Positions 13,883 to 23,669 are shown, counted from the first letter of the stretch. The stretch: DNA of 64,000 nt from JASLEW01 sp035544895 (GCA_035544895.1 DASZZM010000039.1:62001-126000); one strand, 5' to 3'. The notes: generated from the sequence alone by a model not told the origin. Made by a program: numbers and translations.

Positions 13883-16800
13883 GTGCGGCGCTGGCTGGTG
13901 CGCCCGGTCGTCTGGACGAGCTTCCTGATCGTCGTGCTGGTGGCGGGCGCGATCGGCTTCGTGCACAGCGAGTACGCGCTGCGCGAGCTTGCGGATCTGG
14001 TGCGGTCACGCCTCTCTGACGCCGTCGAACGCGAGGTGCAGCTCTCCTCGGTCGATTACGACCTGTGGACGCCGCGGCCGTCGCTCGAGCTGCACGACCT
14101 GGTCATCCCCGGGCCGCGGCGCGGCGACCGCCCGGTGCTGCGCGCCTCGCTGGTGCGCCTCCAGGTCACCTGGACAGCGCTGCGCAGCAAGGTCTTCGAC
14201 CTCGAGCAGGTCGAGATCGTCAGGCCGCAGATCTACCTGGAGCTCTACCGCGACGGCAGCAGCAACCTGCCGCGCCCCCGGCGCACCGCCAAGGCGCCGC
14301 GCTTCGAGGTGCGCATCGGGCATCTCGCGCTCGAGGACGGCGTCCTGCAGCTCAACGAGCGCCGCTCGCCGCTCGCGGTCGAGGCCCGCGCGCTGTGGGG
14401 GCGGGCGGTGGGGGTCGAGGAAACGGGCAGCAAGGAGCTGCGCCTCGACGCTCGGCTCACCACCCAGGACCTGCGGGTCACCCTGCCCAACGCGCGTCCC
14501 TACCCGTTCACGTTTTCGGCGCGCGGCAGCGTCACCGGCGGGAAAGTGACCATCGCCAGGGCCCTGCTCTCCGCCCCCGAGCTCAGCCTGGCGGCCAGCG
14601 GCGCGATCGGCTGGGGCAAACAAAACCAGGTGGAGCTCGCGGTCAACGGCACGGCCGCGGCCCGCTGGGTCAACGACGTCGGCTTCATGGCCGAGCCGAT
14701 CGACGGTCCGGCTTCGTTCGCCGGGCGCTTCGAGCTGCGCGGTGGCGACTGGCGCTACTGGGGCACGCTGGAGTCGCCCCGCGTCGCCGTCTTGCGGCGG
14801 CAGTTCCTCGATCTCGCGGGCGACTTCGCGGGCGACTCGCGGCGCCTCACCGTCGGCCTGCGGCGGGCGCGCTATGCCGACGGCGACATCACCGGCCGGG
14901 TGGTGATCGAGACCGGCGCGGCACCCGGCCCGCGCGGCGGCCGGCCGGTCGAGCTCGATCTCCTGGTGCGCGGCCTGGCGCTGCAGCCTTTCCTCGCCGA
15001 TCTGTTTCCGCGCCAGTTCGCCGGTCCGGGAGGGCCGGTGGTCGAGCTCTCGGGGCGGGCAAGCGGCCGCGTCCGCTACCGCTTCCCGAGCGCCGAGTGG
15101 CGGCTCGGCGCCGGTACTGCCGGCCTGCGGCTCGAAGGGGGTGCGGCGGCGTTGCCCGGCCGCCCGGGCCTGGCGGTGGGAGGCGAGCTGCCGCTCGCCC
15201 TCGCCCAGGGCGTGCTGACCGCCGGCGACGTCGTGCTGACCGCGCCCGGCCAGCAGGCCACTGTCAGCGCTTTCCGCTACGACTTGCTGCGCGACGCGGG
15301 GCGCCTCGACTACCGGCTGACGAGCGGTGACACCGGCGGGCTCATCCCGCTGTTCCCGCCGGTGCGGCCCAAGCCGGGCGCGCCGCCGCCGGTCCAGGCC
15401 TCGCCCGTCTGGCTGCCCACCGCCGGCCACGGCACGGCCTCCGGCGCCGTGACCATCACCCCCACCGGCTATTCGGCGCGCATGGACCTCGACCTGCGGC
15501 AGGTGGCGAGCCCCGCCCTGGGCTCGGCCGACCGCCTGCACGGCGGCCTCACCATCGAGCCGCTGGCCATCGAGGGCCTGCGCCTGGAAGCGAGCGCCGG
15601 CGGAGGCGCCTTGCTGGTGACCGGCAGGATCCCGCTGGCGCGCGCAGGGCGCGCCGAGCCCGACGAGCCGATCCAGCTCGGGATCGATGCTTCCGACTGG
15701 CCCGCGGCCGGGCTTGCCCCCTATCTGCCGGCCGGGTTTCCGGTGGCTGGCGTGCCGGGCAGCGACCCGGCGCATGCCGTCGAGCTGCGCGGCGCGGTCT
15801 CCGGCCGGCTGGACCTTGGCGGCAATTTCGAGCGGCTCACCGGCCGCGGCGACGTCGATGCCAGCGGAGTCGTCGTCTCAGGAGTCCAGCTCGGGCGGGT
15901 GCGCGGCGAGCTGGCTTTCGACCCTGGCCGCTTCACGGTCGAAGGCGGCCTGATCGACAGCCCCGCCGGCAAGGCCGTGGTGCGCGGGACCTTCGAGCGG
16001 GCGAGCGGGGTGGTCGACGCGACCATCGACGCGCCTTCCCTCTCGCTTGCCGCCGAGCCGTTGCGCGGCGCCTCGAGCGGCACCGGTCTGACCGGCCGCA
16101 TCGCCCTGATGGCGGCGGCGAGCGGCACCCTGGACCGGCCGCGGGCAATGCTCACCCTGCGCGGGCAGGGGCTGGCGGTCAACGGCCGCCCGCTGGCCGG
16201 CGCCGTGCGCGGCGCAGCGCCGTCAGGCGCATCCAATCAATCGCCGGCAGGCGCATCCAGTCAATTGCCTCCAGGCGCGTCATCTAGTCAATCGCCCTCA
16301 GGCGCGCCCTCGCCATCCAGCCCCCAGCCGTCCGGCGAGGCCCAGGTGACGGTCTCCTTGAGCGATGGGACACTGCGCGCCAGCGGGGCGCTGGCCGGCC
16401 TGCTGTCCTTCGAGGGTGGCGGCAGGCTCGACCGCCGGCGCGGCGGCATCACGCTCGACGTGCGCAGCAACGATCTCGGCGGGCTCCTCCGCCTCGCCGC
16501 CACGCCCCAGATGCCGGATCTCACCGGCTCGTTCGCCGGTTCGCTGGTCGTCGACGCCGATCTGGCGGCGGGGACCTACGGCGGAGAGCTGCGCCTGGCC
16601 GATCTGCGGGCCGAGTACGCGGGCAGGAAGATCGCCAACCGCGAGCCCGTCGTGGCCAGCTTCTCTTCTGCGCGCCTGGTGATCCGCTCTTTCTACCTGG
16701 GCGAAACGGGCGCCGACACCGAGCTCTTCGTTTCCGGCAGCATCGGCCTCGGTTCCGGCCAACCGCTCGACCTGCGGCTGCAGAGCACGATCTCGGCCTC

Positions 16801-18070
16801 GTGGGCGAGGCTCGCCGTCCCCAATCTCGATCTGACCGGCGCGGTCGACGTGCTGGCGACCCTGCGCGGCACTCTCGCCGAGCCCTTGCTCAACGGGCAA
16901 GCGGGCTTGCACGGCGCCCGGCTGATCGTGCCCGGCCTGCCCAATGCCATCGAGGACATCGACGGCACGGTCCTGCTCTACCGCGACCGCCTGGTCATGG
17001 ACGGCCTGCGCGCGCGCCTGGGCGGCGGCACGCTGCGGGTCTCGGGCCAGCTGACCTTGCCCGCGCAGGGACGGGCGCTGGCCTATCGCGCCGAGCTGTC
17101 GGCCCAGGACGTCAGCGTGCGCTTCCCCGAGGGATGGGTGAGCCGCGGCGACGCCCAGATCTCGCTCGCCGAGAGCGGCTCCGGACGCCAGGTGCAGGGC
17201 CTGATCACCTTGAGCCGCGCGCTCTACGTCGAAAAGGTCGAGGTCGACGCGCTGCAGCTCCTCTTGCGCGGGCTGCACCGGGAGCGCCTGCGGGTGGCCG
17301 CCACCACCGGAGCGCTGGCGACCACGCAGCTCAACCTGGCGATCAACGGACCCGGCGCCCTGCGTGTCCGCAACAACGTGGCTGACGTGCACGGCGACAT
17401 CGAGCTGACCGTGGTCGGCACCCTGGCCTCGCCGGTGCTCTTCGGCTTCATCCAGCTCGAGCCAGGCGGCTCGCTGGTCTATGCCGACACCAAGTACTCG
17501 ATCGAGCGCGGCACTTTGACCTTCGCCAACCCCAACCGCATCGACCCGGTCATCGATCTCGGCCTGAAGACCCAGGTGCAGAGCTACGACATCGCCCTGA
17601 ATCTGTCGGGCACCGTCGATCGGCTCAACGCCAAGTTCGCTTCCAGCGGCGACCTTGCCGATCTCGACATCCTGGCCCTGCTGGCGACCGGCCAGCGCCC
17701 CGAGACCCGCCCGCCGCCTCCCCCCGGCTCGCCGGAGCGCGAGATCGCCGGCCAGACGGCGGCGGCCGGCTTCCTGGCGGGCCAGGCGTCTTCGGCCCTG
17801 TCGGCGCGCGTCGGCAGGCTCTTCGGCCTGGACCGCCTGCGGATCGACACGACGTCGCTCTCGGCAGCCGGCCAGCCGACCTCCGGCGTCGTGATCATCG
17901 CCGGCAAGCGCCTGTCGAAGAACGTCTTCGTCACCTATGTGAGCACGCCCAACAACCCTCACCAGGACGTACGGCAGATCGAGTGGCAAGCGGCCAGGAG
18001 CCTGAAGGTATTGCTCACCCAGAGCGCCGGGAGCTACGCCGTCGACTTCCAGCTGGAGAGGCGTTTTTGA
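13883..18070 (+). CDS. TamB-like translocation/lipid-transport protein (DUF490 family)
   Basis: The protein has 1395 residues. An N-terminal inner-membrane anchor (VVWTSFLIVVLVAGAIGFV) is followed by very long beta-rich AsmA/TamB-type repeats and the C-terminal TamB domain (GFIQLEPGGSLVYADTKYSI, ANPNRIDPVIDLGLKTQVQSYDI, LSGTVDRLNAKFASSGDL, LLATGQ). TamB-family proteins form periplasm-spanning hydrophobic channels with an Omp85 partner, and such a partner gene overlaps it downstream. About residues 770-810 are a low-complexity Ser/Pro/Gly linker (QSPAGASSQLPPG). The GTG at 13883 is conservative: the frame is open upstream as a Pro-rich stretch back to about 13700. A CTG at 13757 behind GGAAGGAAGG overlaps the nadK stop and could be the true start. 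Confidence 0.85.
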   Translation: MRRWLVRPVVWTSFLIVVLVAGAIGFVHSEYALRELADLVRSRLSDAVEREVQLSSVDYDLWTPRPSLELHDLVIPGPRRGDRPVLRASLVRLQVTWTALRSKVFDLEQVEIVRPQIYLELYRDGSSNLPRPRRTAKAPRFEVRIGHLALEDGVLQLNERRSPLAVEARALWGRAVGVEETGSKELRLDARLTTQDLRVTLPNARPYPFTFSARGSVTGGKVTIARALLSAPELSLAASGAIGWGKQNQVELAVNGTAAARWVNDVGFMAEPIDGPASFAGRFELRGGDWRYWGTLESPRVAVLRRQFLDLAGDFAGDSRRLTVGLRRARYADGDITGRVVIETGAAPGPRGGRPVELDLLVRGLALQPFLADLFPRQFAGPGGPVVELSGRASGRVRYRFPSAEWRLGAGTAGLRLEGGAAALPGRPGLAVGGELPLALAQGVLTAGDVVLTAPGQQATVSAFRYDLLRDAGRLDYRLTSGDTGGLIPLFPPVRPKPGAPPPVQASPVWLPTAGHGTASGAVTITPTGYSARMDLDLRQVASPALGSADRLHGGLTIEPLAIEGLRLEASAGGGALLVTGRIPLARAGRAEPDEPIQLGIDASDWPAAGLAPYLPAGFPVAGVPGSDPAHAVELRGAVSGRLDLGGNFERLTGRGDVDASGVVVSGVQLGRVRGELAFDPGRFTVEGGLIDSPAGKAVVRGTFERASGVVDATIDAPSLSLAAEPLRGASSGTGLTGRIALMAAASGTLDRPRAMLTLRGQGLAVNGRPLAGAVRGAAPSGASNQSPAGASSQLPPGASSSQSPSGAPSPSSPQPSGEAQVTVSLSDGTLRASGALAGLLSFEGGGRLDRRRGGITLDVRSNDLGGLLRLAATPQMPDLTGSFAGSLVVDADLAAGTYGGELRLADLRAEYAGRKIANREPVVASFSSARLVIRSFYLGETGADTELFVSGSIGLGSGQPLDLRLQSTISASWARLAVPNLDLTGAVDVLATLRGTLAEPLLNGQAGLHGARLIVPGLPNAIEDIDGTVLLYRDRLVMDGLRARLGGGTLRVSGQLTLPAQGRALAYRAELSAQDVSVRFPEGWVSRGDAQISLAESGSGRQVQGLITLSRALYVEKVEVDALQLLLRGLHRERLRVAATTGALATTQLNLAINGPGALRVRNNVADVHGDIELTVVGTLASPVLFGFIQLEPGGSLVYADTKYSIERGTLTFANPNRIDPVIDLGLKTQVQSYDIALNLSGTVDRLNAKFASSGDLADLDILALLATGQRPETRPPPPPGSPEREIAGQTAAAGFLAGQASSALSARVGRLFGLDRLRIDTTSLSAAGQPTSGVVIIAGKRLSKNVFVTYVSTPNNPHQDVRQIEWQAARSLKVLLTQSAGSYAVDFQLERRF

Positions 18071-20919
18071 GCCGGCGCGCGCGCGCCCTGTCGCTGGCTT
18101 GCGCTCTCGCCGTCGCCGCCGGCCCGGCCCCGGCCCAGACGCCGCCGCTCCCGAAGCCCCCGGAGCTCTCGGAGCTCCCGGCGCTCCCGCTGCTCCCGGC
18201 ACTCCCGCTAGTCACCGCGATCGAGATCCGCACTCCGACGCCTCTCGGCAAGAAATCCGAGGTCGCTTCGGTGCTCGAGATCGAGCCGGGCAAGCCGCTG
18301 ACCGACATGGCGGTGCGCCATACGCTGCGCAACCTGGTGGCGACCGGCGCCGCCTCTCGGGCCGAGCTCTACACCCGGACCGAACCGGAGGGAGTGGTCG
18401 TGGTCCTCGTCTTGCGCCCGGTCGTGCAGGTCGGCCGCGTCCGCCTCGCCGGCGACCTCGGCCTCGACGAGTCCGAGCTCAAGGCCGTCCTGCCGCAGAA
18501 GGAGGCGGAGCCCCTCGCCGAGGAGGCGGTGGTCCAGGGGGTCTACAACCTGCAGAACCTCTACCAGCAGAACGGCTACTTCAAGGCCAGCGTGCACCTC
18601 GACGTCCATACCGATCCGGTGCAGCACGGGGCCGACGTAACTTACCAGGTGGCCGCCGGACCGCGCGCCACGGTCGGCACGATCGCCTTCGACGGCCAGC
18701 TGGCGCCGTTCGCTCCGGCCATCTTGATCGATCGCCTGCGGACCAAGCCCGGCAAGGCCTATCGCCAGCGCGCGGCGGAGGACGATGCCGAGCGCCTGCA
18801 GGCATGGCTGATCGAGCAGCACTACGGGTCTGCCCGGGTGGACCGTCCGCGCGCGGCCTACGATGCCGCCAGCAATAGCGTGGGCCTGGTCTATCCCGTC
18901 CAGCTCGGGCCGCTGATCACGTTCACGCTCACCGGCGGCGATGAAAAGAAGCTGCGCAAGAAAGGACTGCTCCCATTCCTCGGCCCCGAAGGCTATGACG
19001 AAGCGCTGGTGCAGCAGGCGCTCGCCAAGATCAAGGCCTACTACCAGCTCCAGGGGCATTACCACGTGCGCGTCGACTCCGCCGAAAAACCCGCCGAAGG
19101 CAAACTCGATCTCGCCATCACCATCGAGCCCGGTCCGGTCTATACCCTCGAAGCCGTCGAGTTCAGGGGCAACCGCGGCGTCGGCAGCTCCCAGCTCGCC
19201 AAGCTGATGTCCACCGCGCCGCGCAAGCTGCTGCGGCCGGGAAGCGGGCGGCTGGTGCAGGACGAGCTCGATGCCGATATCGAAAACATCCGCTCCTACT
19301 ACGCCCTGCAAGGCTATGGAGAGGCCAAGGTCGGGCCGGCCCAAGTGACCGAGCAAGGCGCCGTGCTGCGCCTCGCCGTGCCGATCGACGAGGGGCCGCA
19401 GCAGCGGGTGGTCAAGATCGAGCTGCGCGGCGTCGAGAAGCTCGACGCGGCCAGGCTGCGCAAGAGCCTGCCGCTCCAGGAAGGGGGGCCCTTCCATCCG
19501 GTGTTGCTGGAGCAGACGCTGACCGCGATCCGCACCGCCTACGCCGACCAGGGGTACCTGCGCATGCAGGTCTCCGCGGCGAGCGACTGGGACCGCTCAC
19601 ATCGCCTCGTCGACCTGACCCTCTCGGTCCTCGAGGGGCCGCAGCGCGTGCTCGACCGTGTGATCGTGCGCGGCAACCAGGCGACCAGGGTCGAGGTCAT
19701 TCGCCGCGCGCTCGCCGTCAAGCAGGGCGAGCCGCTGGGCCAGACCAAGCTCTTCGAACTGGAAAGCCGGCTCTACCGGCTGGGGATCTTCTCGCGCGCC
19801 GACGTGGACCTGACCGGGTCCGGTCTCGATTCGCCGGAGCGCGACGTGCTGGTGCGGGTCGAAGAGGCCAAGTTCAAGAGCCTCACCTACGGCGCCGGCT
19901 ACGACACCCAAGAGGGGCTGCGCGGCACCGTCGGCTTCTCCCACAGCAATGTAGCGGGCCAGGCGGACAGCCTGCGCGCCGACATGCGGCTGTCGCAACG
20001 CGACAAACGGTTCCGTCTGCTGTTCAACCAGCCGTACCTGGGCAGCCGCCGGATTCCCCTGACCTCGACGCTGTTCTACTTCGACACCCGCGAGGTGAGC
20101 TTCCGCACCAAGCGTTGGGGCGGCCGGGTGGAAGCGGTCAAGGCGTCGCCGCACAAGCGCCTGTCGCTCGCCTTCGACTACCGCGTCGTCGAGCTGACGG
20201 TCGACCCCGGCGTGGCCCTCAATGCCATCGAGCGCCAGAACCGGCCCAACCAGCTGTCCAGCGTCATCCCGACGCTGTTGCTCGATCATCGCGACGACCC
20301 GCTGGAGCCGACGCGCGGGTGGAGCGCGCTGGCGCAGATCCAGTATTCCTTCCCCTTGGCCTCGAAGGCGGACTTCCTGAAGCTTTTCTTGCAGCAGACC
20401 CGGTACTTCCACCTGGGCCGCCCCGGAGTGGTGGCCGCCAGCCTGCGGGCCGGTGGGATCGAGGCCTTCAGCAGCCTTGGGCGAGGCGACCCGGACGTGC
20501 CTCCTTCGCTGCCCAGCAGCAACGTCTTCATCGACGAACGCTTCTTCGGCGGCGGCAGCACCACGCACCGCGCCTACAGCCTCGACCGCCTCGGCATCCG
20601 CGGCCAGACCCTGATCCAGCCCGCCGGCCGCAGCGCCTTCTTGCCGGTCGGCGGCAATGGTTTGCTGCTCGCCAACGTCGACTACCGATTCCCGATCGCC
20701 GGACCGGTGGGTGGCATTCTGTTTTTCGATTCCGGCAACATCTGGCCCGACTGGCGCGACATCCGCCTGCGCGAGGTGAAGTCCGGCGTCGGCCTGGGTG
20801 TGCGCTACCTCTCGCCGATCGGTCCCCTGCGCGCCGAGATTGGCTGGAAGCTCAACCGCGAGCGCCACCCCGACGAGCCCCCGTTCGTGGTGTTCCTGAG
20901 CTTCGGGAATCCGTTCTAG
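18067..20919 (+). CDS. Omp85-family outer membrane protein (BamA/TamA-like) with multiple POTRA domains
   Basis: The protein has 950 residues. I chose the TTG at 18067, which overlaps the tamB-like stop (TTGA), because it gives a clear signal peptide (SRRARALSLACALAVAAGPAPAQ). A Pro/Leu linker is followed by about six POTRA-like repeats (residues 50-560, each ending in a GYF/GYL-type strand, for example LYQQNGYFKASV and YADQGYLRMQV). The C-terminal half is a 16-strand-type barrel with LDHRDDPLEPTRGW, RFFGGGSTTHRAY and a final aromatic strand ending in Phe, the BAM-recognition signature. With the TamB-like partner it forms a TAM-like pair for inserting outer-membrane proteins or moving lipids. 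It could instead be BamA itself. Confidence 0.9.
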   Translation: MSRRARALSLACALAVAAGPAPAQTPPLPKPPELSELPALPLLPALPLVTAIEIRTPTPLGKKSEVASVLEIEPGKPLTDMAVRHTLRNLVATGAASRAELYTRTEPEGVVVVLVLRPVVQVGRVRLAGDLGLDESELKAVLPQKEAEPLAEEAVVQGVYNLQNLYQQNGYFKASVHLDVHTDPVQHGADVTYQVAAGPRATVGTIAFDGQLAPFAPAILIDRLRTKPGKAYRQRAAEDDAERLQAWLIEQHYGSARVDRPRAAYDAASNSVGLVYPVQLGPLITFTLTGGDEKKLRKKGLLPFLGPEGYDEALVQQALAKIKAYYQLQGHYHVRVDSAEKPAEGKLDLAITIEPGPVYTLEAVEFRGNRGVGSSQLAKLMSTAPRKLLRPGSGRLVQDELDADIENIRSYYALQGYGEAKVGPAQVTEQGAVLRLAVPIDEGPQQRVVKIELRGVEKLDAARLRKSLPLQEGGPFHPVLLEQTLTAIRTAYADQGYLRMQVSAASDWDRSHRLVDLTLSVLEGPQRVLDRVIVRGNQATRVEVIRRALAVKQGEPLGQTKLFELESRLYRLGIFSRADVDLTGSGLDSPERDVLVRVEEAKFKSLTYGAGYDTQEGLRGTVGFSHSNVAGQADSLRADMRLSQRDKRFRLLFNQPYLGSRRIPLTSTLFYFDTREVSFRTKRWGGRVEAVKASPHKRLSLAFDYRVVELTVDPGVALNAIERQNRPNQLSSVIPTLLLDHRDDPLEPTRGWSALAQIQYSFPLASKADFLKLFLQQTRYFHLGRPGVVAASLRAGGIEAFSSLGRGDPDVPPSLPSSNVFIDERFFGGGSTTHRAYSLDRLGIRGQTLIQPAGRSAFLPVGGNGLLLANVDYRFPIAGPVGGILFFDSGNIWPDWRDIRLREVKSGVGLGVRYLSPIGPLRAEIGWKLNRERHPDEPPFVVFLSFGNPF

Positions 20920-20958
20920 CGGACGTGTTATTCTAGGGGTGGGAAGACCTCTAAACCA

Positions 20959-22173
20959 ATGTCCAAGCCGGCACCGTTCACTGCGATAGAGGCGGCGATC
21001 GAGCATTTCCGCCAGGGCGGGATGGTCATCATCGTGGATGACGAGGACCGCGAGAACGAGGGCGACCTGGCGATCGCCGCCGAGAAGGTCAGCGCCAAGG
21101 CGATCAATTTCATGGCCAAATTCGGCCGCGGGCTGATCTGCCTCGCCTTGACCGAGGAGCGCTGCCGCGAGCTCGACCTGCCGCTCATGGTGGAGACCAA
21201 CACCTCCACCTTCGGGACCGCCTTCACCGTCTCCATCGAGGCGCGCGGCAAGGTCACCACCGGGATCTCGGCGGCGGACCGCGCCGCCACCGTCCTGACC
21301 GCCATCGACCCGGCGACCCGTCCCGAGGACCTGCTGCGCCCCGGCCATGTCTTCCCGCTGCGCGCCCGCAAGGGCGGGGTGCTCAAGCGCGCCGGGCAGA
21401 CCGAGGCGTCGGTGGACCTGGCAGTTCTCGCCGGGCTCGCGCCGGCGGGCGTCATCTGCGAGATCATGAACGACGACGGCTCGATGGCGCGTGTTCCCGA
21501 CCTCACCGCGTTCGCGGCCGAGCACGGCCTGCCGATGATCACCGTCTCGGACCTGATCAGCTACCGGCTGCGCCACGAGACGCTGGTGCGCAAGGTCGCC
21601 TCCCCGCTCCTACCCACCGTCTACGGGGAGTTCCGCATCCATGCCTACCGCTCGGACGTGACCGGCGACGAGAACGTGGCGCTGGTGATGGGCGAGATCT
21701 CCCCGGAGGAGCCGGTCCTGGTGCGGGTGCACAGCCAGTGCCTGACCGGCGACATCTTTGCCTCGGCGCGCTGCGACTGCGGCGTCCAGCTCCAGCAGGC
21801 GCTCGACAAGATCGCGCAGGAGGGCAAAGGCGTGCTCCTCTACCTGCTGCAGGAGGGGCGCGGCATCGGGCTGATGAACAAGCTGCGGGCCTATGAGCTG
21901 CAGGAGCAGGGACACGACACGGTCGAGGCCAACGAGCGCCTGGGCTTCCGCCCCGATCAACGCGAGTACGGGGTCGGCGCCCAGATCCTGCGCGACCTCG
22001 GGGTGCGCCAGATGCGCTTGATGACCAACAACCCCAGCAAGTACATCGCCCTGCACGGCTACGGCCTGGAGATCGTCGAGCGTGTGCCTCTGGAAGTGCC
22101 GCCGACCGACGCCAGCCGCAAGTACCTGCGCACCAAGCGCGACAAGCTCGGCCACCTGCTCAAGCTGGTCTAG
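20959..22173 (+). CDS. ribBA: RibBA: 3,4-dihydroxy-2-butanone-4-phosphate synthase / GTP cyclohydrolase II
   Basis: The protein has 404 residues and is bifunctional. Residues 1-205 are the RibB part, using ribulose 5-phosphate, with DDEDRENEGD (27-36) and TGISAADRAATV. The usual RxGHTEA motif reads RAGQTEA, with Gln replacing His, a variant also seen elsewhere. Residues 206-404 are the RibA part, opening GTP, with the zinc site CLTGDIFASARCDCG and the motif LLQEGRGIGLMNKLRAY. Together they feed both branches of riboflavin synthesis. The gene stands 39 bp after the Omp85 gene, too short a gap for an FMN riboswitch. No other rib genes are in view. Confidence 0.95.
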   Translation: MSKPAPFTAIEAAIEHFRQGGMVIIVDDEDRENEGDLAIAAEKVSAKAINFMAKFGRGLICLALTEERCRELDLPLMVETNTSTFGTAFTVSIEARGKVTTGISAADRAATVLTAIDPATRPEDLLRPGHVFPLRARKGGVLKRAGQTEASVDLAVLAGLAPAGVICEIMNDDGSMARVPDLTAFAAEHGLPMITVSDLISYRLRHETLVRKVASPLLPTVYGEFRIHAYRSDVTGDENVALVMGEISPEEPVLVRVHSQCLTGDIFASARCDCGVQLQQALDKIAQEGKGVLLYLLQEGRGIGLMNKLRAYELQEQGHDTVEANERLGFRPDQREYGVGAQILRDLGVRQMRLMTNNPSKYIALHGYGLEIVERVPLEVPPTDASRKYLRTKRDKLGHLLKLV

Positions 22174-22188
22174 AACCGCTCTCATGGC

Positions 22189-23424
22189 TTGAACATCCTC
22201 CTCGTCACCACGCGCTATCCCTGGCCGCCGCGGCGCGGCGATCAGCTGCGCACGGTGCAGATGCTCGACTTGCTGTCTGGCGAGCACGCGGTCACTCTGC
22301 TGACGCCGGCTCCTCGCAAGAGCGCCGCCGCCATGACGAGCTTCCGGGACGGTTCGGCCCCCGTCCTCCCTCCGCGCAATGTTCAGGAGATTCAGGAGGC
22401 GGTGCGGATCGAAACCTATGAGAGCGGAGGAGTGGGCGCCGCGGCGGAAGGGTTCGCCCGCGCCGCGGTTGGCGGCTGGCCCCTGCAGAGCGGGCTTTTC
22501 CACCTGCCGGGCCTGGGCAGGCGGCTGCGCGCGCTCGCGCCGCGGGCCGATCTCGCCGTCATGCAGCTGGCGCGGCTGGCCATCCACCTCGACGATTTCG
22601 GCAACACTCCGCTGCTGATCGACCTGATCGACAGCCTGTCGCTCAACCTCGCGCGGCGCGCCGCCTGCGACCGGAGGTGGCTTCGTCCCCTGCTCCGGCT
22701 CGAAGCGGGCCGGCTTGCCCGCGCCGAGACGAGGCTTGCCGCGCGCGCCCGCGCCGTCGTGGTGGTCAGCGAACGGGACCGGCTGGCGCTCGCCGGCCGC
22801 ATGCCAGCCGCCCTGGCCGGCCGCCTCGGGCTGGTCGGACTGGCGGTCGAGCCCGGCGCGCACGCCGAGCAAAGGGAGCCGCGCCGTGGCGGTCCCGTCC
22901 TGGCCATCACCGGCAATCTCGGTTACTTCGTCAACGCGGACGCGGTGCTCTGGTGGCTGGGTGCGGTCTGGCCTTTACTGCGCGCGCGGCGGCCCGACGT
23001 GCGGCTGGAGGTCGCCGGCGACCGGCCGCGGCCGGCGGTGCGGCGAGCCGTGACCCGGGCGGGCGCTCTGCTGATCGAGTCGCCGGCCGACCTGCGGCAG
23101 GTGCTCGCCGGAGCGACCATCGCGCTTGCGCCGCTGCGCTGCGGATCGGGAGTGCCTCTCAAGGTGCTCGAAGCCTGGGCCGCGGGAATCCCGGTCGTCG
23201 CCACGCCCTGGGCCGCCGCCGGGACCTCCGGCCGCCCGGGAGAGGACCTGCGCGTTGCCGAACGCCCGCAGGAGTGGGTGGAGACCCTGCTCGATCTGCT
23301 CGACGACCCTGCCGCGAGGCGCCGCCTCGCGGAAAACGGCCGCCGCCGCCTCGAAGCCGACTACTCCCGCGCCGCAGTCGGGCGACAGCTCGCTCACGCA
23401 ATTGAGCTGGCCTGCTCGGGTTAG
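22189..23424 (+). CDS. family 4-type glycosyltransferase
   Basis: The protein has 411 residues with a GT-B fold. The N-terminus NILLVTTRYPWPPRRGDQLR is typical of stp1-like sugar transferases. The C-terminal Rossmann half carries VVVVSERDR, AITGNLGYFVNADAV, IALAPLRCGSGVPLKVLEAWAAG (the donor-binding E region) and the trailing AENGRRRLEADYS. The TTG at 22189 is the only sensible start; the ATG at 22184 is followed by a stop two codons later. It starts 15 bp after ribBA and may be transcribed with it. It probably acts on a lipid-linked glycan; the sugar is unknown. Confidence 0.85.
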   Translation: MNILLVTTRYPWPPRRGDQLRTVQMLDLLSGEHAVTLLTPAPRKSAAAMTSFRDGSAPVLPPRNVQEIQEAVRIETYESGGVGAAAEGFARAAVGGWPLQSGLFHLPGLGRRLRALAPRADLAVMQLARLAIHLDDFGNTPLLIDLIDSLSLNLARRAACDRRWLRPLLRLEAGRLARAETRLAARARAVVVVSERDRLALAGRMPAALAGRLGLVGLAVEPGAHAEQREPRRGGPVLAITGNLGYFVNADAVLWWLGAVWPLLRARRPDVRLEVAGDRPRPAVRRAVTRAGALLIESPADLRQVLAGATIALAPLRCGSGVPLKVLEAWAAGIPVVATPWAAAGTSGRPGEDLRVAERPQEWVETLLDLLDDPAARRRLAENGRRRLEADYSRAAVGRQLAHAIELACSG

Positions 23425-23518
23425 TTGCCGCCACCGGCGTTCCACACGAACCATTTCGTTTTAGTCCCGGTGAGTGAGAAGACCGTATCAGGGGCGGTCA
23501 TGAGCAGGTCGGGAGCGA

Positions 23519-23536
23519 TTCATGATATATCATGAA
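23519..23536. promoter_or_regulatory. perfect 18 bp AT-rich palindrome
   Basis: TTCATGATATATCATGAA is an exact palindrome located 30 bp upstream of a consensus -10 box in an AT-rich pocket inside a very GC-rich genome. It is the right size and place for a dimeric regulator acting on the small secreted protein gene at 23670. Confidence 0.55.
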
Positions 23537-23565
23537 ATAGAAAAGTGAGAATTATTTGGAATATA

Positions 23566-23571
23566 TATAAT
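23566..23571 (+). promoter_or_regulatory. consensus -10 box (TATAAT) for the 23670 transcript
   Basis: TATAAT at 23566-23571 is a perfect -10 hexamer in the run ATATATATAATCG. There is no good -35 box at 17 bp, so an activator acting at the palindrome or elsewhere may be needed. The expected start near 23578 gives a leader of about 90 nt. Confidence 0.55.
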
Positions 23572-23595
23572 CGAAAGAGCCTTTCCTTGGTAAGA

Positions 23596-23645
23596 GCGGC
23601 GGTGACGCCACCGCCGCGCACTGCCAGGCCAATAGCCGGCCTGGC
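23596..23645 (+). promoter_or_regulatory. two tandem stable hairpins in the 5' leader
   Basis: Hairpin 1 pairs GCGGCGGTG (23596-23604) with CACCGCCGC (23609-23617) across a 4 nt loop, with a perfect 9 bp stem. Hairpin 2 pairs GCCAGGCC (23623-23630) with GGCCTGGC (23638-23645), a perfect 8 bp stem. The ribosome site GGAAAGGAG follows at about 23655, unpaired. Such a leader could stabilise the mRNA or bind a regulator. It matches no riboswitch that I know. Confidence 0.5.
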
Positions 23646-23669
23646 GCAAACCGTGGAAAGGAGTTTTTT

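Noticed and set aside
16298..18202. A 634-codon minus-strand frame within the TamB-like gene
   Set aside because: It is a mirror of the true coding strand, with Gly/Gln/Arg-rich composition and no motifs.
20920..20958. Possible FMN riboswitch before ribBA
   Set aside because: The gap is only 39 bp, too short for the roughly 140 nt RFN element, and none of its conserved blocks is present.
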